Source: Naganishia liquefaciens (taxonomy: Eukaryota > Basidiomycota > Tremellomycetes > Filobasidiales > Filobasidiaceae). From it: DNA of 64,000 nucleotides. Shown here piece after piece: positions 23,507 to 35,528 of this stretch (positions within the stretch are counted from its first letter, which is position 1; each line of letters begins with the position of its first letter). The DNA lies in NCBI GenBank assembly GCA_013423385.1, contig BLZA01000021.1:620001-684000 (forward strand). The letters run 5' to 3'. The notes under the pieces were generated by a model. It was not told the origin of the DNA. It saw only the letters and a list, made by a program, of their open reading frames with translations, and made no database searches. Position numbers and translations under genes: made by a program.

Positions 23507-23919
23507 TTAATGTGCAATCTCAAGAGCTTTGCATGCTGCAAGGAACTCCTCGGAAATGAGGACCTGCTCATCGCCTTCCGCCTTGAGAGTTTCCTGAAGA
23601 GGCGTTCAGCAAGGTTGCGCACTCACGTCTCCCTACGTACCACCATGTCCGTCAATTCTTCCCTTGCTGCCTGAACTTTTTCCTCTGTGAGCGGGATCAT
23701 CTGCTGGCAGTCCCTGACGACCTTTTCCGCATTCTTGAGATTCCACTCCCAATTTTCGTCGCGGCTTTCTGGGTCGATGTTGCGTTGCCTTTCTAATGCC
23801 TGCTGAGCGGTGGTTGTTTCGACATTGTAGGCGGCTACGTCTTTTTGCAGTCTTCCGAGAGAGGAGGTCTTGATGCGGAGTGCGCGCAGGATGGCGGATG
23901 ATCCCGAGGCTTTGGACAT
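23507..23919 (-). CDS. tubulin-folding cofactor A (TBCA/Rbl2)
   Basis: Small helical chaperone that captures beta-tubulin. Exons 23641-23919 and 23507-23593 give 121 residues, close to the family's 105-120. The sequence is nearly all helical and charged: ALRIKTSSLGRLQKDVAAY, EEKVQAAREELTDMV, then VETLKAEGDEQ. The second exon is needed for the conserved C-terminal helix. The start MSKASGSSAILRAL is the only sensible ATG. Confidence 0.85.
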
Positions 23920-25104
23920 TGGGAAGGGGAGATGAAATGGGTGCGTTTTATGACTGGGTGCTCAGCGATTCATGCGAGGGCAAAAGGTGGGATCGAGGTG
24001 GTATAAGAGGACAGAGGGTTAATGTGAATGGCAAGATGGTTTGATTTCGACGCGTTTCAGGGTTTCCAGGAGCCCAAACGCTCAACGCCGATCGAGAGGT
24101 CTCGGATGCAAGTCATGATCAGGGGACGACATAGATCTAGAGTGCGACGATTCAGCTGATGATTCGATATCGACGAGAATAGGCATAGGCGAAACGTATA
24201 ATTACGGAGTCGTTTTCAGACGCACAAGTGACATCACGAATTTCTCGGCCGTCATGCTCCGCTGATATGTGTAAACTGATCAGATCAGTTTGTAGCGATG
24301 GCAAGAGAGAAGATTCTGAACGCATCCATCGCGTTCGGCGACCAGGCAACTAAGCCTGATCCAGCGATATGGCCTAGACACAATACACGCCGACCATCTT
24401 GGTTGGAATCTCGGCCTGTCGTTACATCGGTCTCGGTTCTCCGCCGTGTCACAATGCATTTCCTCGGATACTAGATGATTCAGCAATAGCGTGCAAGTCT
24501 AGTGACATATGAACGCTTGGCATCCCGAGTCCTATGAGATGCTTACCCTTGATCAAGGGAGGATTACCAGGTCGATGAAGCCAGTGGAGATCGCTAGGCG
24601 GACTGCACATCTGTATGGTCCAACGGCTTTGCGACAGGCCTGAATTCAGTTGCTACTGCTATGATGGCAAGCCGGAACTTCTAACTCGACCGTTCGAAGA
24701 CCGGCTAGGCCATAGTACTCGCATCATCTCTTTTCCATGTCCGTGAGCAAGGAATACGAAGATGATCCCCGTGTAATGGGGTTTCTACACCGCAATGAGC
24801 TTTTGGGCTCATCCACTATCAGACGGCGCGGAGTTACATGACCTCGGCTGTTCCAGGGCTTCCGCCAAAATTTCGCACATGAGTACAGGTTCGAGGGATC
24901 ACAAGCGCGGATGGCTCGCTGATCCGCAAACTGCTCGATAGGATTAGCAGTTGGATTCAGAAGGATGGCATTACGACTCTTGTATCCAGCACACTCAGGC
25001 AAACAGTACTAAGGTCCGACCGGTGTCAAGTTTGCGACCGACTGATAATGGGTCATCGACGGGTTTCACATGATATAATGAGTCAGCCCGAGTTCAGCAT
25101 CAAA
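23920..25104. other. 1.2-kb intergenic region
   Basis: No protein-like open frame and no recognisable RNA gene until the tRNA at its right end. It is the longest left-half stretch with nothing assigned. Confidence 0.5.
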
Positions 25105-25199
25105 GCTGAATTGGTCTAGTGGTATGATACACCCTTAGGGCGCTGTTCTGACAACTGCTCGCCTGGGTGTGGTTCTCGGTTCGATTCCGGGATTCGGCC
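25105..25199 (+). tRNA. tRNA-Pro (AGG) with a 23-nt intron
   Basis: Acceptor arms GCTGAAT (25105-25111) and ATTCGGC (25192-25198) pair in seven positions with one G-U. The D-arm has GGTCTAGTGGTATGA (A- and B-box context), anticodon stem CACCC/GGGTG, loop TTAGGGT with AGG anticodon, T-arm CTCGG-TTCGATT-CCGGG. The intron 25141-25163 follows position 37, the canonical place. A T-run at 25201-25206 fits Pol III termination. Confidence 0.92.
25141..25163 (+). other. tRNA-Pro intron
   Basis: 23 nt directly 3' of the purine after the anticodon; removal restores a seven-base anticodon loop. Confidence 0.85.
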
Positions 25200-25647
25200 C
25201 TTTTTTGCCTCTTGGAGAACCAGAAGTCCATTCTGGCGGTCTGCCCACCTACGGATTAAATTGGTCCATCCATCGGTTGACCTCGCTCGAGCTGTACAGT
25301 AATTGTTGCGTCCTAGCGATGATCGCGGCTGATGACGGCGCTCTGCACCTCTTTTTCGCTGGAAAACTCATTCGTTGCTTGAGAGGTCCGGTGTCGACGA
25401 GAATGCGGGAAGTACAAGGTTTGCATGACAACGAAATCCCAAGCTGTTGCAGCCTTTGGCATAATCGGTCTTGCCCCGCTTCGTATACATGCAACCATGA
25501 TGGGCATTGTGTGGCAAGCTACTCGCGCCAACTACGGATTTAGGCATTGAGATCTTCATTTCATATTTCACTGCAGTCGGACTAGTCTGCATACTTTGAT
25601 ACTATTTTCCTTCTAGCCATCTCGGCTTGTGAGAAGGCTCCCGTTTC
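25200..25647. other. intergenic region between the tRNA and ARPC1
   Basis: Pol III terminator T-run at the left end, then the 3' flank of the minus-strand ARPC1 gene. Nothing else supported. Confidence 0.4.
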
Positions 25648-27243
25648 TTAAACGGCCCAAATGACGAGCCTACCATCCCTCCCAATGGTATAGACCTTGA
25701 CGACGGACCCATCCGCAGCCCATTCGTAGGGCTCGACGCCGGTAATCGTGTTCTGATGAATCGTCTTGAGTTCTCCATTCGCCTGCACGGCCCCGGCCCC
25801 GCCGGTCGCGCCATCGGACGAGGAGCCCCGGGTATCGGCCTGTCGGAATCGATTAAAAGCCTCGCTCTGAAGTCGACCGACCCCTGCACCACCGAATCGG
25901 CTGGCACCCGTCGCTTGGGGCGTCAATCCGGCGCGACCGCCGGCGGCGGTATCGTCGAGGGATTTCACCTTTTTCCAGCCCTGCTCGGAGCCCTGGAAGA
26001 GCACCGGCTGACAGTCGTGTCCGGCGGCGACGAGAGCCTGTTCCGTCGTAAAGCAGAGCGACTTGTAGGGCAACGAGTGAGATCGTATGACCTGGATCGC
26101 CGCGGGGGGCTGGCCGGGAGCACTCGGATAGACGACGCTGATGGTAGAGTCATGGCCTTACAGGGGATCAGTAAAACGATACGCAACATGGTGAACGCAC
26201 TCACTGGCAAACGCCAAGATATTTCCAGAGGGAGAAAAGGAGACGTCATGAACCCAGCCGCCATTGGGACTGGCAAACTCGCCACAGACGGTGTTGAATG
26301 GCAGCTTTTCACCCCAGACGCTGGGCTCGGGTCTGGGGAGAAGGTCAGCAGATGTTTCAAAAGTCCCTTTCGCGCAGCCTTGAAAGCGTCATGGTTGCGC
26401 GTTCTGGCACTCACTTTGCGTCGACGCCCTTGATGAATGCCGAAAACACCCTCGCTCGGCCATCTGCTCCGCCGGCGGCGAGCAAGACGCCATTGTTATG
26501 CCAGTCGATCGACAAGACGGTCGACCTGAGGGGTTTCTTCAAGTGCTTTGATGTCCACCAGTTGTTTTCCTCGTCAAACGAGCAGACGGCAACGGATCTG
26601 CGCTCGGTATCAGCATACGGCGGGTAATCTCGGTGAAGGGTGCATACCGTGCTCCGTTACCAACGGCAAACTTGTCCTCATTGGGACTCCATTTGACACA
26701 CGTCGCGGCACGGTTGATTCTCAGCAAAACGAGCACGGGCTTCCATTCGCCCGTGGCTTCGTTCAGGGTCCAGACGTAGGCGTTTCGGTCCTGGGAACAT
26801 GTGACGATTCGGTTGGTGCGGGGTGCCCAGGAGATGGAGGTGACGGTCTTGTCGTGCTGCAAGGGCGACGAGAATAGCGAATGTTAGCTTAGTGACGAGG
26901 CGAAAATGCGGCGTAGCGCATAGGGGGAAACCAAGCAGCTACGGCGGTGTCCCAAAGTTGCGGCAGCGTGATTCTGGCTCCGCGCGATAACGTAGATCTT
27001 TGCTTCTTTCAACTCACCTCCTCCAACACCTGCTCCACCGCCCATCCTCCCGCTCCCCTTCCATATACCTGCACTTCATTCCCCGCCGGACTCGTCGCGA
27101 GCTCTACAGGATCCCCAAGCCATCAGCATTTGAATCGGGTCTCGCTCTTGCCCCGACTGCGCCCACTTACTAGATCGGTCGGCGTTGAATGCGAGACCCG
27201 TCAAGGGTCCGACGGAGAGCTGGAATACTTCGGGTGCTGACAT
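25648..27243 (-). CDS. ARC40: Arp2/3 complex subunit ARPC1 (Arc40), WD40 protein
   Basis: Beta-propeller subunit of the Arp2/3 actin nucleator. Exons 27171-27243, 27018-27103, 26648-26856, 26415-26597, 26205-26332 and 25648-26156 give 395 residues. Blades are recognisable: [98 protein letters not shown], and a final [10 protein letters not shown] at the C-terminus. Between the last two blades there is a Gly/Ala/Arg-rich insert (about 25770-25960), where the Arp2/3-specific protrusion normally sits. The second intron (26857-27017, 161 nt) is long for this locus. Confidence 0.93.
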
Positions 27244-27529
27244 GGTGGTGGTTGTTCTGGAGGACTATCAGTCTACTCCCGGGGTTGTGCGCTGCGGTGA
27301 GGTGATGGGCAAAAAACCCTGCGATGATGTTTGCTGAATGACAGGTAGCGTGCGTGGATCGATGAATGACGCGGCGACCCCTCGCTCGCGGCCATGCCAT
27401 CCATCTGCATCCGCGCCCGACCGAGCAATCGACCGCCCGCGGCGTTTCAGCTCGAGTGGATCGGTTTCAGCCCGCGCGTTTCAGCCCACAACAGCCTCCT
27501 TCCCGGACCTTCATCCCATCCCACAAGCC
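27244..27529. promoter_or_regulatory. 286-bp divergent promoter, ARPC1 / ZNG1
   Basis: Two start codons face away from each other across this short stretch. No specific box is claimed. Confidence 0.45.
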
Positions 27530-29200
27530 ATGACCAAGCCCGCCTCCAAGCCCATTCCCGTCACCTGCTTCACCGGATTCCTCGGTGCAGTGCGTCCCCT
27601 CCTGGTATCACGTGTTCTCCTGGACGTCCCGCTGAAGACCGGATTTTTCCCCACCAGGGAAAGACATCCACCATCCTCGGCCTGCTCGGTCAGCTGCCGC
27701 CAGACTACCGCGTCGTCCTCCTCAAAAACGAATACGGCGATGTCGAGGGTCAGTCCGCTATTCGAGCTGCATGGCGCACTACCTAGATGCTGATGGGTTG
27801 CACGTCCGCTTTCGCTTTGCGTTTGGGTGGTCCAGTGGATTCATTGTTGGCAGAGCAGGGTGCGATTGCGGGTGTCTCGGAGATTTTGAACGGATGCATG
27901 TGCTGTAAGTCTAGCCTTGAGGGCGACGTTGCGAGGAGAAACAGTGGCGAATCGAGGTGGAGTGATGCGTTCCGGGGGAACGTCCCGGCGATGCAAGTAT
28001 TACAGCTGGAGACTGCTGGCCCACCTTTCTCGGCGTCGTTCCCACCTCTTCGTGATCGTTCGCCGAGACGATAGTAATGTCTCGCATACATACTCATATA
28101 CGTAACCCCCTTAGGCACCCTCGTCGGCCAGATCCAGAACGCCATGATCGAAATCAGAGGTATGCCTTTTCGGCACCTTCCAACTCTCCTCTCTCTCATT
28201 TTCAAGCTTTTTTCGTCCTATATTGCAGACACAATGAAGCCCGACCGAATTATCATCGAAAGTAGCGGCTCCGCCTTTCCCGCCACCCTCGCCATACAGA
28301 TCCGGCAACTCGCGCCCGAGGGCTTTGCGCTCGATTCGGTCGTGACGGTAATTGACTGCGTGAATTTTGCAGGATACGAGGATACCAGTCCGACGGCCAA
28401 GGTACGGCAGCAGGTTGCTTTCCTCCTTTTCTTCGCTGCCTCGTTGCCCATCTCGCTTATACCTTTCATCTGTAGATTCAAGCAAAATACACCGATTGCC
28501 TTCTCTTGAACAAGCACGATCTTTGTACCGAACGTCAACTCGACACGGTGCTCGACCACCTGTACGAGCTCAACGACGAAACACCCGTCATCCGCGTCTC
28601 CAAGGCTGCGCCGCTCGACCCATCCTTAATCTTCGGACTTGATACCAAGCTATTCACACGCGGAGCCGAGGAAGTCGCCGATTGGGAGGCGATTGGTACG
28701 ACGGGAACAAGCCATGTAGACGAGGTCGAGACGAGGAGCGTTTGGCTCGGCGGGGGTCGACCGGGGGCCAAAACGCACCGACATGATGATGCGGTCGGCT
28801 GCGACGGCGCGCATGAGGCAGAACAGGCGGTGGATGGCGAGGCTTCGGTCGTCGATGAGGAGCTTCTCAGGACAGAGCTGGCAAAGCTTCCGTTCGATAT
28901 ATACCGAGGTGAGATGAACCGCGTCATTTGAGGAAGATGTTCTCTCAATCTTTTCCCCCTTCGCTCCTTTTCGCAGTCAAGGGCTTCCTGCGCCTACCAT
29001 CCAAGGATTCCCCGGCGGAAACTCGCATACACATTCTCAACTGGGCGTTTGGCCGACATGAATTGACACCGGCGCCCACGCTCGATGCATCACCGGATAT
29101 GGAGCACGTCACCTTCCGTTTGACAATGATGGGCGCGCGCGGCGAGGTGACGCGGCGTGCGCGACAGATGGCGACCGCGCTCGGAGGACAGTTCGCATAG
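27530..29200 (+). CDS. ZNG1: CobW/COG0523 GTPase, ZNG1-type zinc chaperone
   Basis: P-loop GTPase that hands zinc to client metalloproteins such as methionine aminopeptidase. Exons 27530-27589, 27658-27748, 27836-27904, 28115-28159, 28229-28401, 28476-28908 and 28977-29200 give 364 residues. Walker A GFLGAGKTS is formed across intron 1; NEYGDVE follows; the metal motif CxCC appears as GCMCC at the end of exon 3; IESSGSAFP and NKHD (base recognition) are in place. A hydrophilic His/Asp/Glu stretch (about 28760-28860) could bind metal. The C-terminal CobW_C domain begins KGFLRLPS. The 210-nt third intron is the longest of the gene. Confidence 0.9.
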
Positions 29201-29545
29201 AAGTTGTAGCCATTGTTGGCTATTATAGACGCCCGTTAGAGCAGGGTATACTGGCATGATCCGTTGAGGACCAATTTTGGCTGTGATGCGGCCGCACTCG
29301 AGAGCGCCGCAGCGCCCGCTTGCGCTCATCCCTCGAGTACTTCTCTCATTTAGGCGATGGAGTCCAGCCATCAACGGCAGAAGGTACGCGTATATGGCCT
29401 CGAATGAGACACCTTCCGTCGCGTCTACAACGGTGCGGCTTCTCAAGCCAGAACATCCAGACCAATATGCAAAACGATTCATGAGTTGTTGCGAAGATCC
29501 TCAAGAGCTTTTATACTATTCGACTTGGATTTTTTGAGATTACAA
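29201..29545. other. convergent 3' intergenic region
   Basis: Shared terminator zone between ZNG1 and the RRM gene. Nothing else supported. Confidence 0.4.
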
Positions 29546-31906
29546 TTACGCCGCCTCTGCATCGATTGGCGCCGGCTCCGCTTCCTGCTCCATTTCGGCC
29601 GCAGGCACACTTCCGCCCGCCGCAGCCGTATCGGCAAAGTCGTGCCACCTATCATTGTATTGCACATCTGGAAAAAGAGTCAGTGGCGCGTTGACATGCG
29701 CAGCTATGTCTACTCACCCAGAGGCCGACCACCGTACACGTATCCCTGGAAGTTCTTACAAGCCTCCGTCGCTTCGGCGACCTCTTTGAATTGCACCACA
29801 CCGCTGCCCTTGGAACGCGTGCCTTCGAAAAGAATCTCGGCAAGAACGACCTGACCGATCGTCTCGAATAGCTCCACCAGATCCTCGTTCGTGGTCGACC
29901 ATGGCAGCTGTCGGAACATGAGTTGATGTTTGCGGCATGTAGAGAGAGGTACTTACGTTGCGGACCATAACCTGGACGCTCGGCTCCACATTCGCAGCGG
30001 GCATTGCAGGAGCTGCGATGCCCATACCCATGCCCATGCCCATCCCGTTGGAGACAGCAGAACCGTCAGGACCGTTGTAGTCCGCGTACAGGTCATTTGT
30101 AAAGTTGCGGCCTCCCCGCATAGCTCCGCCCATACCGCCCATATGATTGCCCATCATTGGCCCACCAAATCCCCCTCGGCCCATGAAACCGCCGCCACGG
30201 CCCATAAATCCACCGCGGCCCATGAATCCACCTCGACCTCCGCGGAATGATGGCATGGATGCAAATCGGTCCTGTGCCAGTGTAAGCGGACCTGGTTGTA
30301 CTCGATCGAGTAGACTTACCGGTCGGACCTGCAAGACATTGTCGCCCCATTGATAGCCGTTCAATTTTTCTGGGACAGCCACAGTCAACGAGCGTCCCGT
30401 CGAGAAACAAGGTGACTTACCAACGGCATTCTTGGCATCGGCATGAGTCTCATAGACGACAATACCGGTGCCTTTGGGAGCTCCGTTCGGATAGTAGGAC
30501 ACGTCGGCTCGCACGATACTTCCGGCCTCTCGGAACAGATCCTTCATGTCCTGCCAAGTCGCCGTCAAGGGAAGCTGGAGATGATGGGAATCAGCACGTC
30601 ATTTCCGGTAGGTCTGTCTATTGAGCTGGGCTCACGTTTCCGATAAACAGCTGCCTGTATTCCGCAGCATTGTGCGCTGGGACACCGAAACCGCCAGCGA
30701 ATCCACCCCGTCCGGCGAATGGTGCACCCCGGAAAGGAGCTTCGCCAAAGGCCGCGCCGATCTTACCAGGAATAGGCGTCGCGCCGAATCGAGCCTCGGC
30801 CTCACGGTCCTATCGGTGAGGTCAGTCAAGGAGTCGGAGGAAATGAATGAGCCGCGGACGCTAACGTACCTCGCGAATGAAGCATGGCCGGCCGAGGATC
30901 GGCTTTTGCGCAAGATCATGAATCGCACGTTCGGCGCTCTCGCGATCTGCGTATTCGACGATTCTGCGATGCGATTAGCACGAATTGTCGTGCGAGGCCG
31001 ATTGGCAACTCACCCGCAGCCTTTAGACTGGCCGGCCGGCGTCACAAAGATTTCCGCAAAAACCACTTCTCCGGCTATCATCCAAGAACAATGAATCCGT
31101 CAACCTCCTTTCCTTTCCAAGCTCCACCTGGCTCCAATCCAGCTAATCCACCCACCCTCTTTCATAGCATTCTTGAGGTCTTGGTACGTGCAGTTGTACG
31201 GCAAGTTGCCAACATACACCCGATTTTCCTTGACCGACGTTCGCGCGTGTGCTTCCGCCTCTGCCAGCGGTGCATTGATGGGTCCCCCGACGCTTCGTCC
31301 TCCACCTCCGCCGTGATGACCATGTCCGTCGCGTCGGTGATAATCCCTCGAATCTCGGTATTCACCACGATCACGCCTCGAGCTCGAATACCGCCTTTCT
31401 CGACTCCTGCTCCTGTCCCTCTCCCTGTTGCGCGTGGGAGTCCTGCTTCTGCTACGGTCCCGGTAGTCCCGCGTGCCACGTCTTCGGTCGCCCGAATGCG
31501 AACGGGATCGGTGACGATGAGATGATCGACGCGGAGGCGAGCGCGAGCGTGAGCGCGATGCGGATGGCGAGCGGCGCGAAGATCGATGCTGTAGAAGATG
31601 GCAGCGTCAGCTCGGGTCTCTCACACATCAATCGAGGTGACCGCGTATCAAGAGGTAATCATCATCGCTCGCAAAACCATCAACGACGCATTGCAATCGG
31701 TACAGTTCCTTTGCTGTACACATCGAGCTCGATGCCAGCCCAGATACGCTTACCCTGTCCCTGCTGCTCCTCCTCTCGCGCCTGTCCCGATCATCACGCT
31801 CATCATATCCCCTCGACGGCTCTCTTTCGCGCCTGTCCCCGCTTCCGGCGTCGCGATCCTCCCTGACGGGCTCCCGATGCTCCATGTCTGCGTCCTCTCT
31901 GTCCAT
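29546..31906 (-). CDS. SR-type three-RRM RNA-binding protein, Gbp2/Hrb1-like
   Basis: Nuclear shuttling mRNA-binding protein; yeast Gbp2/Hrb1 link THO to mRNA export. Exons approximately 31754-31906, 31156-31588, 31014-31074, 30870-30963, 30636-30809, 30421-30574, 30320-30369, 29957-30271, 29715-29906 and 29546-29665. Order: Arg/Asp/Glu-rich start, RS domain (SRSRSRS and RDRSRSR, about 31430-31570), RRM1 (RVYVGNLPYNC), RRM2 (YRQLFIGNLPLTATW), a Gly/Met/Arg linker with FMGRGG and GMGMGMG repeats (about 29990-30260), RRM3 (VQVMVRNLPWSTTNEDL), and the typical tail DVQYNDRWHDF. Inference of export function is from family only. Confidence 0.88.
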
Positions 31907-32435
31907 GGCTGCAGTGAATGCAGAGAGGATCACGGGGAACACATGTAGCAATGCCTCTGGGCGACCCCTTTGAGGACTGGCATTCCCTACACCGGCCAGG
32001 TCACGTGTCTTCTCACGCTGGCGCGCCCGAGCAACGTCTCGTCGCGCGTAGGGGACAGTGGACGGCATCGATTATCCGCATGCCACCTGGACGTGGTCAA
32101 AGCCACGGTGCGGATACGACGCAAACAGGAGAGGGATCTTGTCAAAGCGAAGCTTATATAACGGACAATGGTCACATTTCGGGACTGCTTTCCTGGTTCG
32201 TCTGGAAACTCCGCTTTTATACGTCGTCTGGGTGGGCTTCTTCGCCGCTTCGAGTTGAGCGCAGATCTACTTTCACCCTGGCGATCGGAGAGGCTGATGG
32301 GACAGATACAGTGATTGTTACGTTTGTCAACGCCGAACATCTGGAAGGCGATCTACCGAGGCAAACAATCCTGTAGCATAGTATGGCATTTTGCATGTCA
32401 TGCATCTAAGGCCGCAGACGCTATATAAGGGGCGG
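31907..32435. promoter_or_regulatory. RRM-gene upstream region
   Basis: Between Ada3 stop and RRM-protein start on the minus strand. No gene seen. Confidence 0.4.
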
Positions 32436-34816
32436 CTATCCTTCTTCTTCGACATCGCGCTCCTGCGCGCGCAGCGGCTGCACCTCCCTCCCACGCTCAT
32501 CAATCCCAGCATATATGCTCGCCACGGGCAGCCCTCGATATCGCCCGACGACAGGATCATTCTCCAGCGCGGCACCGACCGTACTGAGCCAACGTCGACG
32601 AGCGTCCATGGCGAGCTTGACTTGATCACTCAGGGGCGGCACGCCTTCCCTACGGTTTGCTACGGCAGCCATATCGCCAGCCGCTGTCGCCACCACGGCC
32701 GCATGTTCCTTCGCCTTGCCCTTCTGCTTTTTGCCGGCCTTTTTCAGCGCAGCATACCGCTTTACCCACGCCTGTTCAATCAATTTTTCCAGGCCCTCCA
32801 GTACCTTCTTGTACTCGCTGTACGCCAGGCGTTCCTTGGTGACTTGCAGCAGCCGGTCCTTGCGTGCGTTATTGACGGCCACTTGCGTCTTGAGCAGGCG
32901 CTGACACTGGCGCAGCGCACACGATATCTCATCATCTTCGCGCAGAGACCAGTCGACCTACTCCCGATGATCAGTGATTGTGCGCTTGAAGTACATAATT
33001 GAGAACCCACCGTTTCCTCTTCCCCCAGCAGTCCCAGCAGACGCATCTCGCGTGCAACACCCTGATCCACTTGCGCCACTTCGACATCCAAAGTCGCAGC
33101 TTTTTCGCGTTCATTTGCGCGTTTCGGCGGACTGGAGATCCGATGTGGACGGATCGGCCACGTTGCAAGAGCTTCCTCGTTGTCGGAGGCGACGCTCTCG
33201 ACAGGATCTCGGTGCGGTGTTCGCTGTAACTGGCCCACTTTTGGCGATACTGTATCGCCATTCACCTGCAATTCCGGTACCTTTCCCTTGGGTGTTGTCG
33301 GAGGTTTAGCGTCTACTGGTACCGGCGGCGCTGCGGCTTTGAATGCCTTTTGCGCGACAGGATCGGCGACCCGCATCAAGGCCGCCACTGTACGCTCGTT
33401 GAATCCACCCAAGCCCTTGGCTTCGTCCCAAAGATCTTCCTCTACCATCTCATTTACGGGGACATATGTTCTTTCGAGCGAAAGCCGACGCGTGGAGGGA
33501 CGAGTTGTTTTGGCGCCAAAGTCCCACGCGTTGACAGCGGGCGGTCCGGACCCACTCGTTGAGGCAAAAGGCAACGCCGAATCTTCTTCGTCCCATATAT
33601 CCTGGTAGTGTTTGCCTAGCGGAGGCACGATAAACGGCTCGACGTCTTCCGGCTATATTTCAATCAGCGACATGCAGTGCCTAAATTGCGTCTGACCACA
33701 TACCCTGAAACCCAACATGGCCAATTCCTCCTCGCCAAAATCCTTCAAATACGGCTCGACTCCGTTCCAGAAAGTCGTCCATTGCACATTCTGCGTAACA
33801 TGCTTGACGGTCGAAAAGTCCTGATTTACATCCTTTTGGCGCTTTGGCAAAGGTTTTGGTGGATGCGGTCTGGGGGGTCGAACAGGCACGAGCGACTCGT
33901 ATGCCGGCGTCGACGGTGTCGGGATGCTGAAATTGATGGCTTGCTGGATAGCCGACTCTATACCTGTCGCCGGAAGTTGTGAATGCTGCAAAGGCGATGT
34001 TCCGTTGTCGGATGGCGGCAAGGACGAGCGGTTCTAGAAGAATCATTTAGACACGATCCACCCTTGCAAAAAGCTACTGACCTTGCCGCTGTTGGACAAA
34101 CTGAGCTTGACCTTGAGTCCGCTCCCTTGCGACTGATTCACCAATGACGGCCTTTCCGCATGACTGCCGGCGTACGAAGCCGCCCTATCCTGTCCGCCAG
34201 ACACACTTCCTTCCCTCGTCGTCGAGCCTGCTCTTCCCCGAAATGACGTTACACTGGCACTGTCGGGTTCCGGACTTCCATGATGTGTCACTTTGCGTTT
34301 CTTATTCTTGATATTTGCACGTTCCGACGCGTGATCCACGGGCGTTCCGAGGCGCGAGGAGCTAGGCCGCGCGTACTCGGAAGCCGTTGTTGGAGCCGGT
34401 GAAGCCGATGCTTCCCGCTTGATCTTTACGCCGTTGATGGATCCATCCTTCCGCCTGGACTCGGAACCGAGACCCCCCGTCGGAGCGCGCGGATAACCAG
34501 CACCCAAACCCTTCTTGAACACCCCTTTCTCGTCCCCACCTCGCTTAAGCTTTCCCGTCACATCCGCCTCGTCTCCTCCCAGCTTGTACGCATATGCGGA
34601 ACGCGCCAGACTTTCCCTTCCTACCTTGATGGCGTCTGCGGTACTCTTTGCACGCTTGTTGGCCGAGTTTTGCAAAGCAGACAATGAAATCAGCATGGAT
34701 TGAAGTTCATCGGCCGTCGGGGCCTCCGGTATCGGAGCGGAGCGTGGCTGAGAGCCATAGGTGTCGAACAGGTAGTATCCTATTGGCGGACGTGGAATGT
34801 TTTCGGCAGGCGGCAT
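32436..34816 (-). CDS. NGG1: SAGA/ADA histone acetyltransferase adaptor Ada3 (Ngg1)
   Basis: Ada3 joins Gcn5 and Ada2 in the SAGA/ADA acetyltransferase module in the nucleus. Exons 34082-34816, about 33709-34033, 33011-about 33660, and 32436-32957. Visible: MPPAENIPRPP start, a long basic Ser-rich region, then the conserved C-terminal half: PPLGKHYQDIWDEEDS, EMRLLGLLGEEETVDW (across intron 3), REDDEISCALRQCQRLL, NNARKDRLLQVTKERLAYSEY, a Lys-rich patch, RRRWLSTVGAALE and GLPVASIYAGIDERGRE. These are diagnostic of the Ada3 family. Intron phases agree throughout. Confidence 0.9.
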
Positions 34817-35528
34817 AGTGAACGGTCAGAAGGCACGATCATCCGACAAGCTGCTGTCCTGCCGTTTCTTGACCGAAGGAATCGTGAGGCGGGTTGCTAT
34901 GATGCGATTTTTGGGACCAGCGGTACGTGGATGAGCTGTCAAAGCGTGCAATATTGTCGCGGACGAGGATCTCACACCAGGAAAGCAACAGCACGGTCGG
35001 TGTCTCTCATGCATCATGATCGCGATGGCTCTCCGCGTGCGCGCTTGCATGAATTTCCGCAATTGGCAAACGCAAGATCGAGCGTTTTTGAGCCGCGTTC
35101 ATGGAATTTACGCCCTTTTGTGTACAGAATAACATGCTCTCGAGGTGGCGATTCAGCCATGAGCCAGAGCCCATGTCCAGCTCATGCCTTGCCGGAATCG
35201 AGTATAGCAGCAGGGATGGCTTGCAGGTTGCTGCTCAAAGTCTTGGTGGCAGGAACACAGCCCACCTTGCCTGAAAGGGCGTCAAGTAGGATGCCATGTG
35301 ATCTCGTCTCCTATGATACTTTCCAACTCAACCAGTGTGCATTTATCATCATCGCAAAGGCTACCGTTTCCCTTCGACCGATGACCAGTCGAGCAACCTC
35401 CGGGCATTTTGACGTCATTCACATCTCCAAACCCATACAACCCAATTTTCTTTACCTTTTCCCCTTTCCCTTGCCTAGCCAGCTTTGTGCTCAAGCAACC
35501 GCCCCGTATGTCCATGTGACTATACATC
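34817..35528. promoter_or_regulatory. Ada3 upstream region
   Basis: About 0.7 kb between the Ada3 start and the dehydrogenase stop on the minus strand. Open plus-strand frames here have no protein-like pattern. Confidence 0.4.
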